Assembly (NCBI GenBank): GCA_004296775.1
Contig: RHGE01000012.1
Coordinates: forward strand, 1 to 64,000
Length of the DNA: 64,000 nt
Source of the DNA: Marinilabiliaceae bacterium JC017
Lineage (GTDB): Bacteria; Bacteroidota; Bacteroidia; Bacteroidales; Marinilabiliaceae
Direction: 5' to 3'
Shown here: piece by piece, positions 1 through 14,671 of the stretch
How the letters are laid out: the number at the start of each line of letters is the position of its first letter
Position numbering within the stretch: position 1 is the stretch's first letter
The notes under the pieces: model-generated
The model's input: only the letters and a program-made list of their open reading frames with translations
Database searches by the model: none
What the model was told of the DNA's origin: nothing
Program-made: the position numbers and the translations under genes

Positions 1-675
1 TATATTAATCGGATACACATTCGACTCCTGCCGGAGTCGCACACAAACCTCACGCCTTGGTCTATAAACATGTCATCCCTTCGGGATGCGGAGGTTAATG
101 TCAATTCTCTTTCATTTGATGATGTTTGAGATTGTAACGATTAAATGAGCTAGATAAAAATCAGTCTAAAAACCTATTATCTAAAATCTAACGATCTATT
201 TATTTAATACAAACAGGCCTTCAGCCTTCCTTATTGCCGTGATTGGTACACAGGGTTTAAATCCTGTGCTTTTACAGATACTCCTTCGGAGTTTGATTTG
301 TTGTTTGTCACCTCACACCAACCCTATCCTTATATGAAAGGGAGCCGGCATTAATCCTGGTTGTAGTGATATAGAGAAAAGCTGTTGGTCATGAGAAGGA
401 AACGGTGCCTTCCCCTGGAGGAAAAGGTTAGTATGCCGTGGATAATACGATAAGTAAGTTCTATGCAAAATTTACCAGGAAATTGTATCGATCATGATTT
501 ATTATTTGATTTTTCAGGCGCCTCAATTATATTTTCCACGCGCCTCATAAATTTATTTCAGACGCCTAATAATTTGATTAGTTAGTAATAAGTTATTAAA
601 TTTCAAATTACATAAATCTACAACGATGCGTACACTTTTAGTCATACGCCATTTGAAAACCAAAACAAATTCATC
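1..675. repeat. Gene-free stretch with REP-like hairpins and repeat fragments
   Basis: No gene is visible. The stretch holds several short perfect inverted repeats: CGACTCC/GGAGTCG at 22-39 (loop TGCC), CATCCC/GGGATG at 74-88 (loop TTC), CACAGG/CCTGTG at 249-268 and ACTCC/GGAGT at 280-292 (loop TTC). Such clusters resemble REP-type intergenic hairpins of Bacteroidota, but no REP-associated transposase lies in the window. A minus-strand copy of dispersed repeat family A lies at 161-198. Three 22-bp units that each begin CGCCT start at 519, 541 and 563, upstream of the HU-like gene. Confidence 0.55.
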
Positions 676-1062
676 ATGTCAGTAAAATTCAAAGCCATTC
701 ACAATTCTACGCCCGGTATAAAAGGGGGCGGCCAGTATAAATACTATCCCCGTGTGTGCAACCGGACAAAAATGGATCTTTCCCAACTATCCCAACGCAT
801 TTCGAAAATGTGCACCGCCCACCCGGCAGATGTTTTTCTTATTCTCACGGCCCTGACCCATGAAATACCTGATTTACTGCTTGAAAACTACAGCGTTGAC
901 TTGGGTGATCTGGGAATCTTTTCACTTCACATCTCCGGCGAAGCTTCTGACACAGCCCAAGAGGTAACAGCCTACAATATTAAAGATGTAAAGGTAGCCT
1001 TCAGGCCGGGCAAACGAATAAAACAAAAACTATTGGAGGCGAAATTCAAACGGGTAAAATAA
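676..1062 (+). CDS. HU-related DNA-binding protein
   Basis: A 128-residue basic protein of the Bacteroidota HU-related family (the histone-like group that carries an N-terminal extension before the HU fold). The N-terminal part has the family pattern in which SVKFKA is followed by a GGGQYKYYPRV segment and a helical stretch. The middle LGDLGIFSLHISG is the beta-arm entry of the HU fold, and the end VAFRPGKRIKQKL is the usual HU-like closing segment. It probably binds DNA and helps to organise the nucleoid, or acts as a phage-like histone variant. It is monocistronic, with the next gene on the opposite strand. The ATG at 676 is the only reasonable start. Three 22-bp CGCCT units 90-160 bases upstream may belong to its control region (inference). 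Confidence 0.85.
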   Translation: MSVKFKAIHNSTPGIKGGGQYKYYPRVCNRTKMDLSQLSQRISKMCTAHPADVFLILTALTHEIPDLLLENYSVDLGDLGIFSLHISGEASDTAQEVTAYNIKDVKVAFRPGKRIKQKLLEAKFKRVK

Positions 1063-1491
1063 CGTGAGGCTAGAGGTTAGACATAAATACTAAGTCGCAA
1101 GTATCAAGATACAAGACGCAAGAGAATAAGCGCTTAGGCAGTAACTTTTACCAACATGTTGTTCAACATTAGATGGAAATGGAGATATATTGAAACAGAT
1201 AGAAATATTTTGAAAAAATCTGTACCTATCATTGTCAACCTCAAAGAACAATCTCACTTCCCATTTGATAAAAAATCTCTGCGTCTCTGCGCCTCTGCGG
1301 TATATAATGAATCTTGTTTGTTCTGTTAAAACTAACAATTAAAGGTAACATCCCTCGAAGAGGCTTTTTATCAAGATACTTTTGAAAAAACATAGAAGCT
1401 TAAGTATTAAGTAGCAGAAAGCGCAGCAAAACCCTTATTGTCACTGATCTGTCATTCATTGTTTCACCCAGACAATTGGTTATTCATCCAA
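1063..1491. repeat. Gene-free stretch with dispersed repeats
   Basis: No credible gene. Two blocks, 1130-1167 and 1338-1365, match a continuous element at 47658-47755 (family C), so here the element is split by about 170 bases. Within the split lies 1276-1301, the CTCTGCG/CTCTGCGCC repeat that occurs in many bacterial genomes and makes spurious ORFs with the peptide RRGAETQR. A GTATCAAGATACAAG motif lies near 1100-1115 and recurs in other gaps. Confidence 0.5.
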
Positions 1492-2109
1492 TCAAAAGCT
1501 GAACAACAGCATAAGCATTTTTCGACCTTTGTCGCCGGAATGCTTTCCCGATACCCCCAAGGTGTTACAAATTTTTTCAATGGCCCCAGCTACATGATAA
1601 TCGACTGTTTTCACCGAGATGTCGCACAGTTCTGCGATCTCCTTATATTTCAGCCCTTGGATTTTAGCCAGGGAAAACACCATTTTAGTGCGGGCCGGCA
1701 GGTGTTCGATGGCCCGGTTGATTTGATCCAGGGTTTCCTGATCAATCATTGAATCATCAGGACCGGCTACGGGTTCAAAATGGTACTCCTGAATATCTTC
1801 CAGGCTAACGGTATCCTTTTTCCTGCCACGCAGGGTTGAAATTGCTTTATTTCGAACAGCGGTGTAGAGGTAACTCTTGATGTGGTCTACTTCTGTAACA
1901 GTAGCTCTTTTTTCCCACAGTTTCACAAATACATCGCTCACCACCTCTTCAGCACTTTCTGCCTGGTGCAGGATACCATTGGCAAACAGAAACAGATCAT
2001 GCGAAAACAGATCCACCAGGCGAGCAAACTCGATGTGGCTCCCTTGTTGAATCAAGTGCAAATCTATTTTCGGTATTGATTTCATGTCGTATATCCGATT
2101 AAAAGCCAT
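1492..2109 (-). CDS. RNA polymerase ECF sigma factor (orphan)
   Basis: A sigma-70 family factor of the extracytoplasmic function type. Region 2 is visible as FARLVDLFSHDLFLFANGIL followed by SAEEVVSDVFVKLWEKR, and region 4 as a helix-turn-helix in LAKIQGLKYKEIAELCDISV. The longest frame reaches 2205 but would begin with TTG and a hydrophobic tail foreign to the family; ATG at 2109 (MAFNRIYDMK) or 2085 (MKSIPK) is more likely. Unlike the sigma factor at 22.0 kb, it has no FecR-type anti-sigma gene or SusC gene beside it, so its signal is not apparent from context. The overlapping rightward frames are shadows. Confidence 0.9.
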   Translation of the reverse strand: MAFNRIYDMKSIPKIDLHLIQQGSHIEFARLVDLFSHDLFLFANGILHQAESAEEVVSDVFVKLWEKRATVTEVDHIKSYLYTAVRNKAISTLRGRKKDTVSLEDIQEYHFEPVAGPDDSMIDQETLDQINRAIEHLPARTKMVFSLAKIQGLKYKEIAELCDISVKTVDYHVAGAIEKICNTLGVSGKHSGDKGRKMLMLLFSF

Positions 2110-2658
2110 TAATACGAAAGGTATACCCCCCTTCATTGGGTCGGCAAAGTAATAAGAAAAGAGCAATACATGAGCATTGATTGGAAAAACAATCTGAACA
2201 GTCAATGATAAATCACTGATGTTCTCATGTCTTATAAAACATTAAATTTTAAGTATCTGAAAAAAAACACCGGAGAAACACTAATTGATTATGAGCAAAT
2301 TACATTTGTCATTAATTTAACCGCAAATAATACTAATCAATAGATCGTTAGATTTTAGATAATAGACCTTAGTTAGACCATTAACAATTTTGTCTATCAA
2401 ATAAATAAAACCTGTTTTTCAATTACTTACAAAAACTTAACAAACTATTGTTTAACCACTGCATGCTTTTATGAGCTTTTCATCGAAAAGCTATTCGTAT
2501 AATTCGATAAATTCGCAGTTGGCAAAATGTCTGCAAAGCAAGCTTTATAGGTTTTAAATACATATGGGAAATGTCAGATAATACGAATTAAGAGTTGAAT
2601 CCCCTTCGCATGATTAATCAGAAAAAACAATAACTCATTCACTTAAATTGATTACACT
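2110..2658. repeat. Gene-free divergent region with dispersed repeat family A
   Basis: The gap between two divergent genes. The segment 2341-2452 holds dispersed repeat family A, which starts GATCGTTAGATTTTAGATAA and ends near CAAACTATTGTTTAACC. The same order of blocks, with differences, occurs at 36865-36997. The rest is AT-rich and probably contains both promoters; I cannot place a -33/-7 pair with confidence. Confidence 0.45.
2341..2452 (+). repeat. Dispersed repeat family A, copy
   Basis: Begins TAGATCGTTAGATTTTAGAT and continues through TTAGACCATTAAC, TTTTTCAATTACTTACAAAA and ACTATTGTTTAACC. The same blocks in the same order occur at 36865-36997, with substitutions and different spacing. 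Shorter copies at 161-198 (reversed), 5321-5338 (reversed) and 63253-63295. Confidence 0.6.
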
Positions 2659-3225
2659 ATGCCGATCACAAAACATAAACTGAGCCTTGAAATACCTGAA
2701 AAGCATCCGGCCTATACCTGGGCAAAAAAACAATCGGATGCCGTCAATGCCATAGGCCATATTGGTACGCACACGGATTGTTACACTGCATTGCCGGATC
2801 ATTCTGACTATATTTTAGAGGCAATCATCATGGATTGCTCCACCAAGATGCCATCTGCTGAAGCTATTAAAAACACCGACCTGAAAGGGAAAGCGTTAAT
2901 TCTGTTCACCGGCGTTTTAAACGCACATGGCTATGGGACTAAGGAATATGGCGCAGCTAATACTTTCTTATCGGAAGCTACCCTGGATGCCATTTTGCAA
3001 TCAAAACCAGCATTCATTTTAATTGATGCCTGCGGCATTGGCAGGCATGGCGAGGAACACATCAAATTTGATAAGAAATGTGAGGCAAACGGCTGCTTTG
3101 TGATTGAAAATATTTTACTGACAGAATCCCTCGCTTTCGCCATCACCGAACTTGAAATTCAAATAGACCTTGCTTGTTCATCGACCGGAAAACCCTGCCG
3201 GGTGCATGCCTTAGAAACCACTTAA
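2659..3225 (+). CDS. Cyclase-family (kynurenine formamidase-like) protein
   Basis: A 188-residue protein with the metal-binding signature of the cyclase family, HIGTHTD at about residues 34-40 (pattern HxGTHxD), and a later segment with the family's acidic and ENI elements (CFVIENILL). Family members are Mn- or Zn-dependent hydrolases that include bacterial kynurenine formamidase and isatin hydrolase. It is shorter than the usual 200-260 residues: the N-terminal strand that normally contains IDLS and a YPGD-like motif is absent, so the substrate cannot be named. No tryptophan catabolism gene lies nearby. The ATG at 2659 is the first in frame after the long gap. The convergent gene begins its 3' end 213 bases on; a weak CCCC/GGGG stem at 3327-3357 lies between them. 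Confidence 0.75.
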   Translation: MPITKHKLSLEIPEKHPAYTWAKKQSDAVNAIGHIGTHTDCYTALPDHSDYILEAIIMDCSTKMPSAEAIKNTDLKGKALILFTGVLNAHGYGTKEYGAANTFLSEATLDAILQSKPAFILIDACGIGRHGEEHIKFDKKCEANGCFVIENILLTESLAFAITELEIQIDLACSSTGKPCRVHALETT

Positions 3226-3437
3226 GGCGCCACTCCTGCCAGGCAATTAACACCCCAAAAAAATGGTCAAGCACATCCTTTTATACTATCTCCACCTCGC
3301 TTTTTTGGCATCAAACAATGAATTACACCCCCTCTTTTGACACCAAACAAAAGGGGTATTAAGAACAACAAATCGTTGGACTTACCCCTTTAACCTTATA
3401 CCTTATTTCTTTAACCTTTTACCTTATCTCCACTCCC

Positions 3438-5015
3438 TCACATCTGTGTCAGATACTCCGAGAGTTGGCTGTTTTTTGTAAGATTTAATTTCTTACGCAC
3501 CCTATAACGGCTCATCTCAACCGCCTTGGGACTGGTATTTTTAATGGAGGCAATCTCTTTGGTGGATAATCCCATCCGAATCAAACCGAGTATTTTTAAT
3601 TCATTCTCGGTAAGTCCCGGACAATTGGAAGACAATTTTGTAAAAAACTCATGATGCACATTATTGAGCATAGTTGTTAATTCACTAAGTTCACCGCCTC
3701 TTTTCAGTTCGGGTCCCATGCTCTTAATCACATTATTTAGTTGTTTGCCGTCCCCCGAACCATTTTTTACCTGGTTCAGGGAAGAACGCAGGTTACGCAG
3801 TGACTGATTACGTTTGGACAGATGCAAAGCCAGGGAGGTGGCTTCCTTTTTTCGAAAATTCAGTTCCTGCTCCAGGGTACGCAACCTGGAAACATGTTGA
3901 CTGGCCTCTCTATCAGCATTTCGTCTTTGGTAGAGGTAAAGGCCCGTAATAAACAAAAGGAGGATAATAAAACCACCAAAAGTAGCACTTTTACGTCCTT
4001 TCAACTGGTTATTTTCACTATTGAGCACCGCTATGGTCTTTTCCTTCTCTTCTAACTCATAAAACAATTTAAATGCCGAGACCTTCTCTCTTATGGCCCC
4101 ATTGATCATCCTGGATTGAAGGTACTGATGTTGCAAATGGGTTTGATAAGCCAGTTCGTATTTATGAAGCGCCACCTGGGTCTTTTGCCTGATCGCTAAA
4201 TTTTCCATCAACAGCTTACGAAATACCGTTTTACGCATTAACCACCTGGCGGAATCCAGGTATTGGTTGGCAACATTATAGCGTTTCTTTTCAAAATAAA
4301 GCCTTCCCAGGTTATTATAGACCTCTATCTTCCCCCAGGTTCGAAAAAGCTGCTTATTGATCTTCAAAGCCCTTTTTAAAAACACTTCTGCGGTATCCAA
4401 ATTACCTTTCTTGGTTTGTAGAATCCCCAGGTTATTATTCCCGGCCACTATTCCAAATAAGACACCTCGTTGTTCCATATAATGAAGCGATCGCTGATAT
4501 AAGGCCAGTGCCAATGAATCTTTCCCTTCGGCTGCCGCTATTAATCCCAACTGATTATCGAGAATAGCTAACTGCAGAGAGTCTTTATATTCAGAAAAAA
4601 TAACGTGTGCCCGGTTAAAGAAATCTTTGGCAAAACCATTACTCTCCAAATCATAAAAACAGGAACCAATATTACTTAAACAATATGCCAAGCGGTGCCG
4701 TTGCCCTTGTCGGGTAAACAGTTCCAAGGCCTTGCTATAATAATCGATCGCTCTGCCCGGATCATCGGCATAGGCATAAACCTTGCCCATATCGTAATAG
4801 GCCTCAGCCAACTCCTCAGGCTCATCAGCGCTGATCGCTGTTTCAATACGTTCCCGGGCGGAAGCAATCCAACAATTTAAGGGACGATCTAACTCTTTTA
4901 AATCATTGATAAAAGTGGAATCCACCTGATTATTTCCTTTGACAAGATTAAAGTGAAATACAAAACAGATAAATACAATAGATAAAGGGACAGAGATTTT
5001 TCTTTGGGTTTTCAT
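3438..5015 (-). CDS. TPR and transmembrane regulator with LuxR-type HTH
   Basis: A typical Bacteroidota membrane-bound transcription regulator. A signal or anchor segment (residues 1-27 from the ATG) is followed by about six TPR motifs (for example AEAYYDMGKVYAYADDPGRA and NNLGRLYFEKKRYNVANQYL), then a transmembrane helix (GGFIILLLFITGLYLYQ), a coiled coil, and a C-terminal LuxR-type helix-turn-helix with the pattern LTENELKILGLIRMGLSTKE. Related proteins are thought to sense envelope or nutrient signals and act on linked genes. The longest frame starts with GTG at 5036; the ATG at 5015 gives a cleaner signal-like N-terminus and is preferred. An 8-bp tandem array lies 126-245 bases upstream of this start. 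Its target is not apparent. Confidence 0.85.
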   Translation of the reverse strand: MKTQRKISVPLSIVFICFVFHFNLVKGNNQVDSTFINDLKELDRPLNCWIASARERIETAISADEPEELAEAYYDMGKVYAYADDPGRAIDYYSKALELFTRQGQRHRLAYCLSNIGSCFYDLESNGFAKDFFNRAHVIFSEYKDSLQLAILDNQLGLIAAAEGKDSLALALYQRSLHYMEQRGVLFGIVAGNNNLGILQTKKGNLDTAEVFLKRALKINKQLFRTWGKIEVYNNLGRLYFEKKRYNVANQYLDSARWLMRKTVFRKLLMENLAIRQKTQVALHKYELAYQTHLQHQYLQSRMINGAIREKVSAFKLFYELEEKEKTIAVLNSENNQLKGRKSATFGGFIILLLFITGLYLYQRRNADREASQHVSRLRTLEQELNFRKKEATSLALHLSKRNQSLRNLRSSLNQVKNGSGDGKQLNNVIKSMGPELKRGGELSELTTMLNNVHHEFFTKLSSNCPGLTENELKILGLIRMGLSTKEIASIKNTSPKAVEMSRYRVRKKLNLTKNSQLSEYLTQM

Positions 5016-5140
5016 AAGGGATTTTTTTTCATTCACTGATCATGGTTAATGGCGTAGATTACCTTACGCATGATCTCCCCTGCTTATCTCTCCCACTTCA
5101 TGCTGTAGCAGCAATCCTTAAGGACGTATATTAGTAGGCC

Positions 5141-5260
5141 GTTAGACCGTTAGGCCGTTAGGCCGTTAGACCGTTAGGCCGTTAGACCGTTAGGCCGTTA
5201 GACCGTTAGACCGTTAGGCCGTTAGGCCGTTAGGCCGTTAGAACGTTAGACCGTTAGTGT
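5141..5260. repeat. 8-bp tandem array, GTTAGACC/GTTAGGCC
   Basis: Fourteen complete units of 8 bases in exact phase (5141, 5149, 5157 and so on to 5245) and a partial unit at 5253. Units are GTTAGACC or GTTAGGCC, with one GTTAGAAC at 5237. The A and G variants are interspersed. The unit length is not a multiple of three and no gene crosses it. Such arrays can gain or lose units by slipped-strand mispairing, which here would change spacing in the upstream region of the TPR/HTH regulator (inference). Confidence 0.9.
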
Positions 5261-5349
5261 ATTTTTTTTGCAGGATATTGCAATCCCGGTCATACAAAAA
5301 TCTTGATACTTGATACTCATATCTAAAATCTAACGATCATATGCTAAAT

Positions 5350-5408
5350 AATACCGGGCGACTGTCGAAGTCATGCATTGGAAAAAGAAATAATTGCCGC
5401 CCGGTATT
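5350..5408 (-). terminator. Hairpin after the GH63-like gene
   Basis: Perfect 11-bp inverted repeat, AATACCGGGCG at 5350-5360 and CGCCCGGTATT at 5398-5408, with a 37-base loop, just beyond the GH63-like stop codon. On the minus strand the following bases are TATTTAG, a poor U-tract, so termination is plausible but not certain. On the plus strand a run of six T follows. Confidence 0.4.
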
Positions 5409-5421
5409 TTTTCACTCCTCT

Positions 5422-11240
<5,819 letters not shown>

Positions 11241-11261
11241 TTATTAATTTTTTAAAACCAA

Positions 11262-13904
11262 TTATTTACGAAACTTGATTACTTTTTGCTTCCCATCATG
11301 AAATTCCAATACGATCAGATAAATACCGGAAGGTAAGTGTCCCATTGAAATTTTCCCATGATAGATGTCGCGTTCAACAGTGACACCTGTCAGGTTAACC
11401 AGTTCATACCACGCCACTGTTTTTTCTGACACAAAAGACAAACTTTGCCATTGTGAAGAATAGAGTACCTTCACATCAGGCACAACCAGGTGCTCATGCA
11501 CAGCACTGGCACCATTGTTATATAATGCCACATCGTCCCAGAACCATCCATTTTTCTGCTCTTCATAAATACAGAATCCCAAATAGATTTGATGCCCTTC
11601 AAAGGCCTCCGGAATTTTGGCCACTGCCTCTTCCCACACATTGCTATTACGAGGCTTATCGTCATAAAGCACTGTCCAATTCACCTTATCGGTTGAAACA
11701 GCCACCTTATTTTTCGCATCACCATTGAGTTCATATCTTTCCCAGAAAGAAAATTTAATATTCTCAAATCCACCCAGATCAATTTGTGGTGATATGAGCC
11801 AAAAATGCTCATTTACACTATTGGGATTCTTAAACTGAACACCAACCGTCCCCCCCGGGGTATGATTATTTGCTTTCGCTGTTTCCCATTTCAAATCAGA
11901 GCCATTACTTCCCTCCTGTATTTCCCAACCATCAGGCAAAGCCGGAGTAACCACTCCTTCAAAATCCTCCATAAAAAAGCGCACTCCTTCTTCGGCGTTC
12001 ATAAAAATAAGTTTCGCATCCTTCAGAAGATTAGCATGTACCTCTTTAGCTTTGTATGGATAAAAAACCGCATCAGTAAATTCTATACCAATATTTAAGA
12101 CATTATCCTGTGTTTCATGATGAGCTGCACTCCCCTCAAAGAAGACAAAAGCCGTATGCACATCTTTAATTTCCGCTCTAACCTTCAGTCCTTCCGGGAC
12201 ATTGGTAGCTGTTACCAAATCATCGGTGATTTTTGCTGTTTTAAACTCACCATTATTAAGCTTTACTTCCAATCGGGTTCGTATGGCCCCATCATTCATA
12301 TAAGCTTCATGAAAGGCGGGATCACTCCACTCCAGATAAGGCTGAGGCCGCTCCAGATTAAATGATATAACACCGTCATCATCCAAGACTATATTATTTA
12401 TCGCTACTCCCGAATAATCGCCATTGAATAATGTACTTGAGGGAGTAGTAAAGGCCCCTAAGGAAATATTCTTTTGCGGTCCGGGAAAAAGATCCTTTTT
12501 ATTTCCCCTATCATCTCCCCCATATAATCCACCATTCTTCGAAAAATCCGCTTCCACCAACCGGATACCTGGCTTATCCCGGTTATTATTGATATCACGA
12601 TCTTTTTGCATTTTACGATTATCCACTTGGTAAATTGCTAAACCAGCTGTTGGTTGTGCCACATCATTACCTGCTTGTGGCCGATTCTCCAGCAAAAAGT
12701 ATTCATTGTCATCGAAGGTTGATATTTTATATAACTGATCAGTATATTCGAAGTTATTTTTCAAGCAGTAAGTATCATACTCATCGTAAGCCAACTCAAC
12801 AGGCTCATCCCAATCCAACACCATCCGTGACCAGGCACAGAAATTTCCTGGTTGAAAACCCCGATCCAACCAGGAGCCTGCAGACATAATTGCCCAGTGT
12901 CCCAAGCCACTGGATTTGCCTGTTCCGTCATATAAATCGGGTAATCCCAGGGCATGTCCAAACTCATGACAAAATGTTCCCACACCGGCAGGCATCAGCT
13001 TACCATCATAATCACGCATTTCACAGGCTATAACATAACTGTCTACCACCACTCCATCATAATGGACCGATTTATTAACCGTTCCGGAAAGACTCCATGA
13101 ATGTGGCCAAATATACCTTGATTCACCACGATGATCGGCGCCCAATCCTGCATGCATAATAATAACTGCATCCGCCTTACCATCTTTATTATTATCATAT
13201 TTAGAGAAATCTATCCCATCTTTTTCAGCTGCGTCAACAGCTTTACGCGCCAAATTACCGGTAAGGTTCATTCCTTTAGATTCCGAAAAATTGGTATATG
13301 GCTCTTTACAATCGTACCAACCGGCCACATCCACATTGATATTTAATTTTCCATGGGAGGCCCGCTTAAAAAAATCTTTAAATCCGGCTCTACCGGCTTC
13401 TGTCTCCTTATTAAAAGCCGCCTGAACCTCTTCTACTGTTCGACGATGTTTTTGATTACTAAATTCCACCAGGATAAGGAGTATGTTAATCTCCCCTGTG
13501 GAAGGAACAGATCCTTTCAATTGAATATTCTTCAGAGAAGAACCTTCTTCTTTGTCAAAGCCTGTAAAAGAACTTGATAGTTCAACTGCAGTAACCTGTT
13601 CCCCGGCTGAACGTTCGGAAGGATTATGAGCCAGGGAATGTGCAGCAACAAGCTTATTATTCTCGAACCTGGCATAGTGATAAATACCCTCTTTTTCCAC
13701 CACTTTAATGCCATCGGTGGTTTCGAACCACCAATTAAGATTATCACCAACCCGTTGTAGTATTAATGCAGTTTGATCAGGTTGGTTAACGGTAAACAAC
13801 TCAGGAGAGACAGGCGCACCTTTTACCCTGTTTATACTTTGAGAAGAGGTGTGTCCAACAATTAAAAATGGCAATACCACACCCAGAAGGAGTACTCTAA
13901 GCAT
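11262..13904 (-). CDS. Secreted M6-family metalloprotease with T9SS tail
   Basis: An 880-residue exported zinc protease. It has an N-terminal signal peptide and a propeptide-like region. The zinc motif HEFGHALGLPDLYD puts His313, Glu314 and His317 in HExxH, with the third ligand probably in the following GLPD segment, as in M6 (immune inhibitor A-like) enzymes. A MAM/choice-of-anchor J-type domain lies at about 640-800 (EDFEGVVTPALPDGWEI to FWDDVALYNNG). The last 75 residues are a type IX secretion sorting domain (LPSGIYLIVLEFHDGKQKV). It should be released or anchored outside the cell and degrade protein. It lies between lysO and the beta-galactosidase gene with gaps of about 32 bases on each side, so it is operonic with them. 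Confidence 0.9.
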   Translation of the reverse strand: MLRVLLLGVVLPFLIVGHTSSQSINRVKGAPVSPELFTVNQPDQTALILQRVGDNLNWWFETTDGIKVVEKEGIYHYARFENNKLVAAHSLAHNPSERSAGEQVTAVELSSSFTGFDKEEGSSLKNIQLKGSVPSTGEINILLILVEFSNQKHRRTVEEVQAAFNKETEAGRAGFKDFFKRASHGKLNINVDVAGWYDCKEPYTNFSESKGMNLTGNLARKAVDAAEKDGIDFSKYDNNKDGKADAVIIMHAGLGADHRGESRYIWPHSWSLSGTVNKSVHYDGVVVDSYVIACEMRDYDGKLMPAGVGTFCHEFGHALGLPDLYDGTGKSSGLGHWAIMSAGSWLDRGFQPGNFCAWSRMVLDWDEPVELAYDEYDTYCLKNNFEYTDQLYKISTFDDNEYFLLENRPQAGNDVAQPTAGLAIYQVDNRKMQKDRDINNNRDKPGIRLVEADFSKNGGLYGGDDRGNKKDLFPGPQKNISLGAFTTPSSTLFNGDYSGVAINNIVLDDDGVISFNLERPQPYLEWSDPAFHEAYMNDGAIRTRLEVKLNNGEFKTAKITDDLVTATNVPEGLKVRAEIKDVHTAFVFFEGSAAHHETQDNVLNIGIEFTDAVFYPYKAKEVHANLLKDAKLIFMNAEEGVRFFMEDFEGVVTPALPDGWEIQEGSNGSDLKWETAKANNHTPGGTVGVQFKNPNSVNEHFWLISPQIDLGGFENIKFSFWERYELNGDAKNKVAVSTDKVNWTVLYDDKPRNSNVWEEAVAKIPEAFEGHQIYLGFCIYEEQKNGWFWDDVALYNNGASAVHEHLVVPDVKVLYSSQWQSLSFVSEKTVAWYELVNLTGVTVERDIYHGKISMGHLPSGIYLIVLEFHDGKQKVIKFRK

Positions 13905-13936
13905 CCTTTAATTTTTTATTTTTCAACAATTTATTA

Positions 13937-14542
13937 CTATAACACTTCTAGAATCATGGTGACCAATACAGGCACCAAAATTGTAAGCACAATACCACTA
14001 AAGATGGCAACAATACCATACTCTTTACCAGTAAATTTTACAATTATAGGAAGGGTGGTATCCATCGCTGTTGCACCCCCCGACGCAATACCAGCTAACT
14101 TTCCAAAATACCTTACTAACAAGGGTGCAGCCACCAATGTAATTATCTCACGAAAAATATTAGATAGAAGAGCTATTACACCTAGTTCCTTACCACTTAT
14201 CTGACTGATAAAAATACTGGAGAGGGAATAATACCCAAACCCGGCACCTACTGCCATGGCCTCTTTAACCTTAATATCATCCAGTAGAAAAGAAACTATA
14301 GCTGTTCCAAGAATACTTCCCACAACAACTACCAACGGAACCAATACTACTTTCACATTTATTTTACGTAACACATAAAACGCATTTTTATCACTGCCAA
14401 TACTCACCCCCACCAAAAACATCAAAACAAACAATGCGTAAGTTGTTAATTCCTCATTTAATAACCATTGAGGAAAAACATCATAGATACCTCCTATTAA
14501 TCCAATTATAAAAAAACCTAGTATGATTAAACTACCTTTCAT
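13937..14542 (-). CDS. lysO: LysO transporter, C-terminal part
   Basis: A 201-residue membrane protein with about six hydrophobic helices. It matches the C-terminal half of the DUF340/Lys_export family: LVGVSIGSDKNAFYVL, GAGFGYYSLSSIFIS, GVIALLSNIFREI and GGATAMDTTLPIIVKFTG. The family prototype E. coli LysO (YbjE) exports lysine and thialysine. In Bacteroidota the protein is often encoded as two genes, as here, with the N-terminal part at 14672-14974. It probably assembles with that part in the inner membrane. It lies directly before the M6 protease gene. Confidence 0.87.
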   Translation of the reverse strand: MKGSLIILGFFIIGLIGGIYDVFPQWLLNEELTTYALFVLMFLVGVSIGSDKNAFYVLRKINVKVVLVPLVVVVGSILGTAIVSFLLDDIKVKEAMAVGAGFGYYSLSSIFISQISGKELGVIALLSNIFREIITLVAAPLLVRYFGKLAGIASGGATAMDTTLPIIVKFTGKEYGIVAIFSGIVLTILVPVLVTMILEVL

Positions 14543-14558
14543 GTGTTAATATATATTT

Positions 14559-14640
14559 TCAATGGTCACATGGAACTCATATAAAATAGCCATCCTCCTG
14601 TAAAAATTTCTCTCATGGCTCGTTTCATGTGTCTATAAAA
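14559..14640 (-). repeat. Degenerate hairpin element shared with 8008-8095
   Basis: The 129-base gap between the two lysO genes contains TCAATGG followed about 59 bases later by GGCTCGTTTCATG (14618-14630). The 3' flank of the beta-galactosidase gene has the same pair of motifs with similar spacing (8008 and 8071), where GAACGAGCCA and TGGCTCGTT form arms. The arms are poorly conserved in this copy. Its role is unknown. Confidence 0.45.
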
Positions 14641-14671
14641 TACTAATGATCTATTGAAAGAATTATCCCGA

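Larger units (their letters stand above)
5016..5421. other. Gene-free stretch: upstream region of the TPR regulator
   Basis: The gap between the TPR/HTH regulator and the GH63-like gene, both leftward. It contains an 8-bp tandem array (5141-5260), a minus-strand fragment of repeat family A (5321-5338), the TTGATACTTGATACT motif near 5301-5317 and a long-loop hairpin at 5350-5408. The regulator's promoter should be here, and I see no other gene. Confidence 0.5.

Noticed and set aside
1090-1338. 82-residue minus-strand protein with RRGAETQR
   Set aside because: This peptide comes from the common CTCTGCG non-coding repeat and appears in many false gene predictions.
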